This document shows positions 61,122 to 64,000 of a stretch of 64,000 bases of DNA, in pieces. This DNA comes from Comamonadaceae bacterium (GTDB taxonomy: Bacteria; Pseudomonadota; Gammaproteobacteria; Burkholderiales; Burkholderiaceae_C), in the NCBI GenBank assembly GCA_015999985.1, contig JAECRA010000001.1:97196-161195 (forward strand). Reading direction: 5' to 3'. Both the position numbers and the translations under genes were made by a program. The notes under the pieces are model-generated. The model was given only the letters and a program-made list of their open reading frames with translations, was not told the origin of the DNA and ran no database searches. Position 1 is the first letter of the stretch. Each line of letters opens with the position of its first letter.

Positions 61122-62345
61122 TCAAACTTTTTGCCCGCGAAACCGCTGCGCTGCCTGGCGTATGACCTCGCCCAACAAGCGTTCCTGGCCTTGGCGCTCA
61201 CGCAGCCAACGAGCATCGTTCCTGTTGTCTTCCACTTCCGACTTCAGCATGGCAAGCGCCTGGGTTGCACCGCATTTTTCAGCATAGGGTGCCAATTGCG
61301 CCATGGTTGCCAGCATGTGTTCCCGAAGCGGTAGATGCTCGCCGGTCGGTGGATCGACATACACGGCATCAATTCCGAAGCGGCAAGCCTGGAACCGGTT
61401 GTAGCTGTAGACCAGGTAGTCGTCCTCCGTAGGCGTAAAAGGCCGCTCCTCTTGAAACCAGGCCGCCAGGCACTGTACGTAACCGGCCAGCGCCGCTGCA
61501 CGCTCTACGGTCAAAGGCGTATCGAAGACACGCACTTCTATGGTGCCGTATTCGGGCTTGGGCCGAATGTCCCAGTAAAAATCCTTCATGCTTTTGACGA
61601 CGCCGGTGCGGGTCATCTTGTCAAAATAGGCTTCGAACTCTGTCCAAGTCAGAATGCAGGGCGCCCGGCCAGAGAGCGGGAAGGCAAACACCGAGTTGAG
61701 CCGCGCAGAATCAAAGGCTGTGTCATGTCCCTGGACGTAAGGGCTGGAGGCAGCCAGCGCAATGAAGTGCGGGATATACCGCGACATGCAATGCAGCGTG
61801 TAGAGGGCAGTGTCGGCGTCGGGGCAACCCACGTGTACGTGCTGGCCAAATATGGTGAATTGTTTGGTCAGGTACCCATAGAGCGCTGAAAGCTCATGAA
61901 AGCGCGGCTTGTCATAGATGCGCCGCTGGTGCCATTGCTGAAACGGATGCGTGCCTCCGCCCACCACCGCAATGTTCAGCTTGTCCGCGCACTTGACCAA
62001 GGCATCGCGAATCTGAGAGAGCTCATCAAGCGCTTCGTTCCAGGTGTTGCAGACATCGGTCGATATCTCGATCATCCCGGAAGTCATCTCCGGCACGACG
62101 CTGCCGGGCAGATCGATCTTGCTCATCAAGAGGAGCATGTCCTCTGCATACGGAGTCAGATCGTAGTCGTGCGTGTTGACGAGTTGCAGCTCCAGTTCAA
62201 CGCCCAGGGTCAACGGCTTGGATTGCGAAAAAACACCCAGACTTGAAGCTGAAGCTGAAGTTGCAGTGCTGCCTGTGCTGACAGAATTGCCTGGCTGGCT
62301 CAGCTCTTGCACGACGATGGGGGATAAATTGTCTGGCGCGCTCAT
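61122..62345 (-). CDS. YbdK-type carboxylate-amine ligase (GCS2 family)
   Basis: ATP-grasp-unrelated glutamate-cysteine-ligase-like enzyme of 407 aa (GCS2 superfamily). Motifs: [13 protein letters not shown] (near residue 42-54), [17 protein letters not shown] (near 125), [17 protein letters not shown] (near 162) and [20 protein letters not shown] (near 272). E. coli YbdK has weak glutamate-cysteine ligase activity; the physiological substrates are uncertain. The first ~38 residues are a Ser/Thr-rich extension. Start ATG 62343-62345 overlaps the antiporter stop (ATGA 62342-62345), so the two are translationally coupled. Confidence 0.9.
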   Translation of the reverse strand: MSAPDNLSPIVVQELSQPGNSVSTGSTATSASASSLGVFSQSKPLTLGVELELQLVNTHDYDLTPYAEDMLLLMSKIDLPGSVVPEMTSGMIEISTDVCNTWNEALDELSQIRDALVKCADKLNIAVVGGGTHPFQQWHQRRIYDKPRFHELSALYGYLTKQFTIFGQHVHVGCPDADTALYTLHCMSRYIPHFIALAASSPYVQGHDTAFDSARLNSVFAFPLSGRAPCILTWTEFEAYFDKMTRTGVVKSMKDFYWDIRPKPEYGTIEVRVFDTPLTVERAAALAGYVQCLAAWFQEERPFTPTEDDYLVYSYNRFQACRFGIDAVYVDPPTGEHLPLREHMLATMAQLAPYAEKCGATQALAMLKSEVEDNRNDARWLRERQGQERLLGEVIRQAAQRFRGQKV

Positions 62346-63610
62346 GATGCATTTCCTCCAGAACGCTCACCTGATGGTAGATCTGCGTCGGGGCGTGGTT
62401 TTCCTGCTTCACCGGTACGGTAGAGCACTGTGGTCACCAGCACCGCGCCCAATAATTCTGTGACCAGTATCACTGGCAAGGCGATGTTGGCCACCTGGGA
62501 GCCAATGGTGTGTGAGGCCACCACAAACTGCGAAGTGAGCAGCAGTGCCACGGACGACATGGGCAGCAGAGCGCCGCTGACCCAGAGAGATTTCTTAAGG
62601 GAAATACCCGTGCCGAATCCGGTCGCCACCAAGCTGACCATCTTGGCCAGGGCGCGCACCACAATCAGCACGACCACGGCCCAGGCGATGCTTAAATTCC
62701 AATCAGCCTGAGCTGCCATGGAGGAGACCAGCACGAACATCAAGATGGTCAGCATGGATGCTGCGGTGCCCAGTTGCCGGGGCCAGACCCAGGGCCGAGG
62801 ATGGATTTGCTTGAGCAAGATGCCGCCCAGCAGAGCAACCAAAGGCGCTGATCCGCCAAACGGGGCGGCCAGTGCCGCGCACGCGCCTATGAGTGCCAGC
62901 ATGACAATGGTGGTGTCTTCACTGGTGGGGTTCATGTAGCGCAGAGCGGCGGTGAGCAGTCCTGCCAGCACGCCGCCAAGCAGAAGTGAAACGCCCAGCA
63001 CAGAGGCCGACGCCACCATGGAGGCCACAAGCGGCACGGCCTCGGCGCGGTCGATCGAACGCAGCATGGCGGTACCAATGGTCAATGCATACAGCGTATT
63101 AAGTGTGGTCAGTGCAATGGCCCTATCCGTCACCGGGCCAGAGGCTCGCAGATCGGACACCACGCGCATCAGCACGGCTGGGGAAGCTGCGACAGCAATT
63201 ACCGCCAGCGCACGTACCACCGGAAAGTCCAGGCCCAGCGCGCGCAGCGCGGCAAAGGCTGCCACAAAGGTCAGCAGCGACTCGGCCGCGCTTTGTACCA
63301 GGACCATGGGATTGTGGCGAAACCAGCGCAAGGGCAGCCTGGCACCAGCTTCAAAAAGCACGACGGCGATGCCGAGTTCCAACAGGAACAGACCGATGCC
63401 CTGCAAGGGCCAGGCAGCTCCTGTAAATCCGGCCATGCCCGTAATGGCTCCCACGGCCGCATAGCCGACTATTTTGGGTATTCGAGCATACCGTTGCGCC
63501 AGATGGCCGACCAGGGCGGCCACGGCCAACAAAAGCGCCCATTCAAGCGCCGGCAGGGCCTCTGACCCGCTCATCCAATGGGCCCAGGTGGACGGTTCTT
63601 TATCTGTCAA
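62342..63610 (-). CDS. CPA2-family cation/proton antiporter
   Basis: Inner-membrane antiporter of 422 aa with ~12 hydrophobic segments (Na_H_Exchanger fold). KefB/KefC-like features are [23 protein letters not shown] near residue 88-110 and the [29 protein letters not shown] segment; the C-terminal TrkA-N nucleotide-binding domain of Kef proteins is absent. The start is TTG 63608-63610, well supported by GAGGAG 6 nt upstream. Coupled to the glutamate-cysteine-ligase-like gene, suggesting a link to thiol or gamma-glutamyl stress responses (inference). Confidence 0.87.
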   Translation of the reverse strand: MTDKEPSTWAHWMSGSEALPALEWALLLAVAALVGHLAQRYARIPKIVGYAAVGAITGMAGFTGAAWPLQGIGLFLLELGIAVVLFEAGARLPLRWFRHNPMVLVQSAAESLLTFVAAFAALRALGLDFPVVRALAVIAVAASPAVLMRVVSDLRASGPVTDRAIALTTLNTLYALTIGTAMLRSIDRAEAVPLVASMVASASVLGVSLLLGGVLAGLLTAALRYMNPTSEDTTIVMLALIGACAALAAPFGGSAPLVALLGGILLKQIHPRPWVWPRQLGTAASMLTILMFVLVSSMAAQADWNLSIAWAVVVLIVVRALAKMVSLVATGFGTGISLKKSLWVSGALLPMSSVALLLTSQFVVASHTIGSQVANIALPVILVTELLGAVLVTTVLYRTGEAGKPRPDADLPSGERSGGNAS

Positions 63611-63810
63611 ATATGGCTCCTCGATGCAGGCGCGGGCGCACTACCCAATCCGATGGGCGATGGCCCGATAACGGCCTGCTCTCAATTTTGGTAGATGGCC
63701 TCATTCGTTTTTGAACGAGGGCCTGGCGGGGGCTCCCTAAAGGGAGAACGGCCCTCAACCCATACGAAGGGGATCAGGTACAAACAGCCTATGCCACATA
63801 GCAGAGGACA

Positions 63811-64000
63811 CTAGATACTAACGCGCTCATCAGCCTCATGCTCGGCGGCTTTGTCGACAGAACTTGTCGGCGTATGCCTCGACGCCACCGGCAGCACAAA
63901 CGACAGCGGTTGGCGAAGCATGCGCCGACCCACCGCGCGGTACAGGCGGCGGCGGCTGCTGCAAGGGAAGGGGCATCTGCAGTTGTGGGAGACTCGCCCT
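63811..64000 (-). CDS. C-terminal end of an unidentified ORF (cut by right edge)
   Basis: A minus-strand frame is open from the right edge to TAG at 63811-63813 (about 62 codons): Arg-rich RRRLYRAVGRRMLRQPL, then an acidic end (AAEHEADERVSI). I recognise no family from this fragment. The 200 bp between it and the antiporter start hold an imperfect hairpin around 63700-63725 but no gene. Confidence 0.35.
   Translation of the reverse strand, partial: GRVSHNCRCPFPCSSRRRLYRAVGRRMLRQPLSFVLPVASRHTPTSSVDKAAEHEADERVSI

Overview
The window reads as chromosomal DNA of a betaproteobacterium, most likely Burkholderiales, family Comamonadaceae (Acidovorax/Comamonas-like). The signs are the high GC content, the fds-type soluble NAD-dependent formate dehydrogenase operon, malate synthase G beside a LysR regulator, a Bug-type (TTT) binding protein, several LIV-type ABC transporters, and GC-rich hairpin repeats between genes. 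This is inference from gene content; there is no rRNA or tRNA gene in the window to place it.

Layout. 1-6139: an MFS exporter cut by the left edge, a MocR-type regulator, a small DUF2917-like protein, a class II glutamine amidotransferase, and a DHA2 exporter behind a small Cys-rich CWC protein. 6342-12374: formate dehydrogenase operon fdsG-fdsB-fdsA-fdhD-fdsD. 12375-17203: a duplicated structured repeat, a DksA/TraR-like regulator, glcB with a divergent LysR gene, and a DUF2214 membrane protein. 17302-20765: an ArnT-like glycosyltransferase, a ChbG/YdjC-type deacetylase and an ArnC-like GT2, a set resembling the lipid A glucosamine-modification genes lgmA/B/C of Bordetella. 20805-29029: housekeeping genes (argS, an FtsN-like SPOR protein, dsbA, queE-queD, lptA-lptB-rpoN). 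29036-33689: an amidase with a Bug-type binding protein, an RlmL-like RNA methyltransferase and a PIN-domain protein. 33771-35150: an unrecognised 459-residue ORF of lower GC.

35357-53293 is the main accessory region, a catabolic island with two oppositely oriented complete LIV-type ABC transporters. The rightward operon encodes an enoyl-CoA hydratase, a DUF35 protein, livHMGF, an acyl-CoA ligase, a binding protein and an acyl-CoA dehydrogenase. Next come a TetR regulator and a nitroreductase, then a divergent thiolase-like protein and an NPD-family flavoprotein, and finally a leftward operon livG-livF-binding protein-livH-livM. The logic is import of an organic acid, CoA activation, dehydrogenation and hydration. 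The thiolase-like protein lacks the usual nucleophilic Cys, and no 3-hydroxyacyl-CoA dehydrogenase is present. Together with the DUF35 protein it could therefore be an Ltp2-type retro-aldolase, so that the side chain is cut by aldol cleavage rather than thiolysis. This is the most interesting candidate system here. Two strong sigma-70 promoters with inverted repeats (35357 and 46208) look like its control points.

53677-64000: an FMN-binding glutamate synthase-like protein, pncC, pgpA, a GST, a ParB-like protein lying between pgpA and thiL, thiL, a class I amidotransferase (peptidase C26), a YbdK-type carboxylate-amine ligase and a CPA2-type antiporter, all leftward, ending in an ORF cut by the right edge. 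No phage, insertion sequence, CRISPR array or tRNA gene was found.
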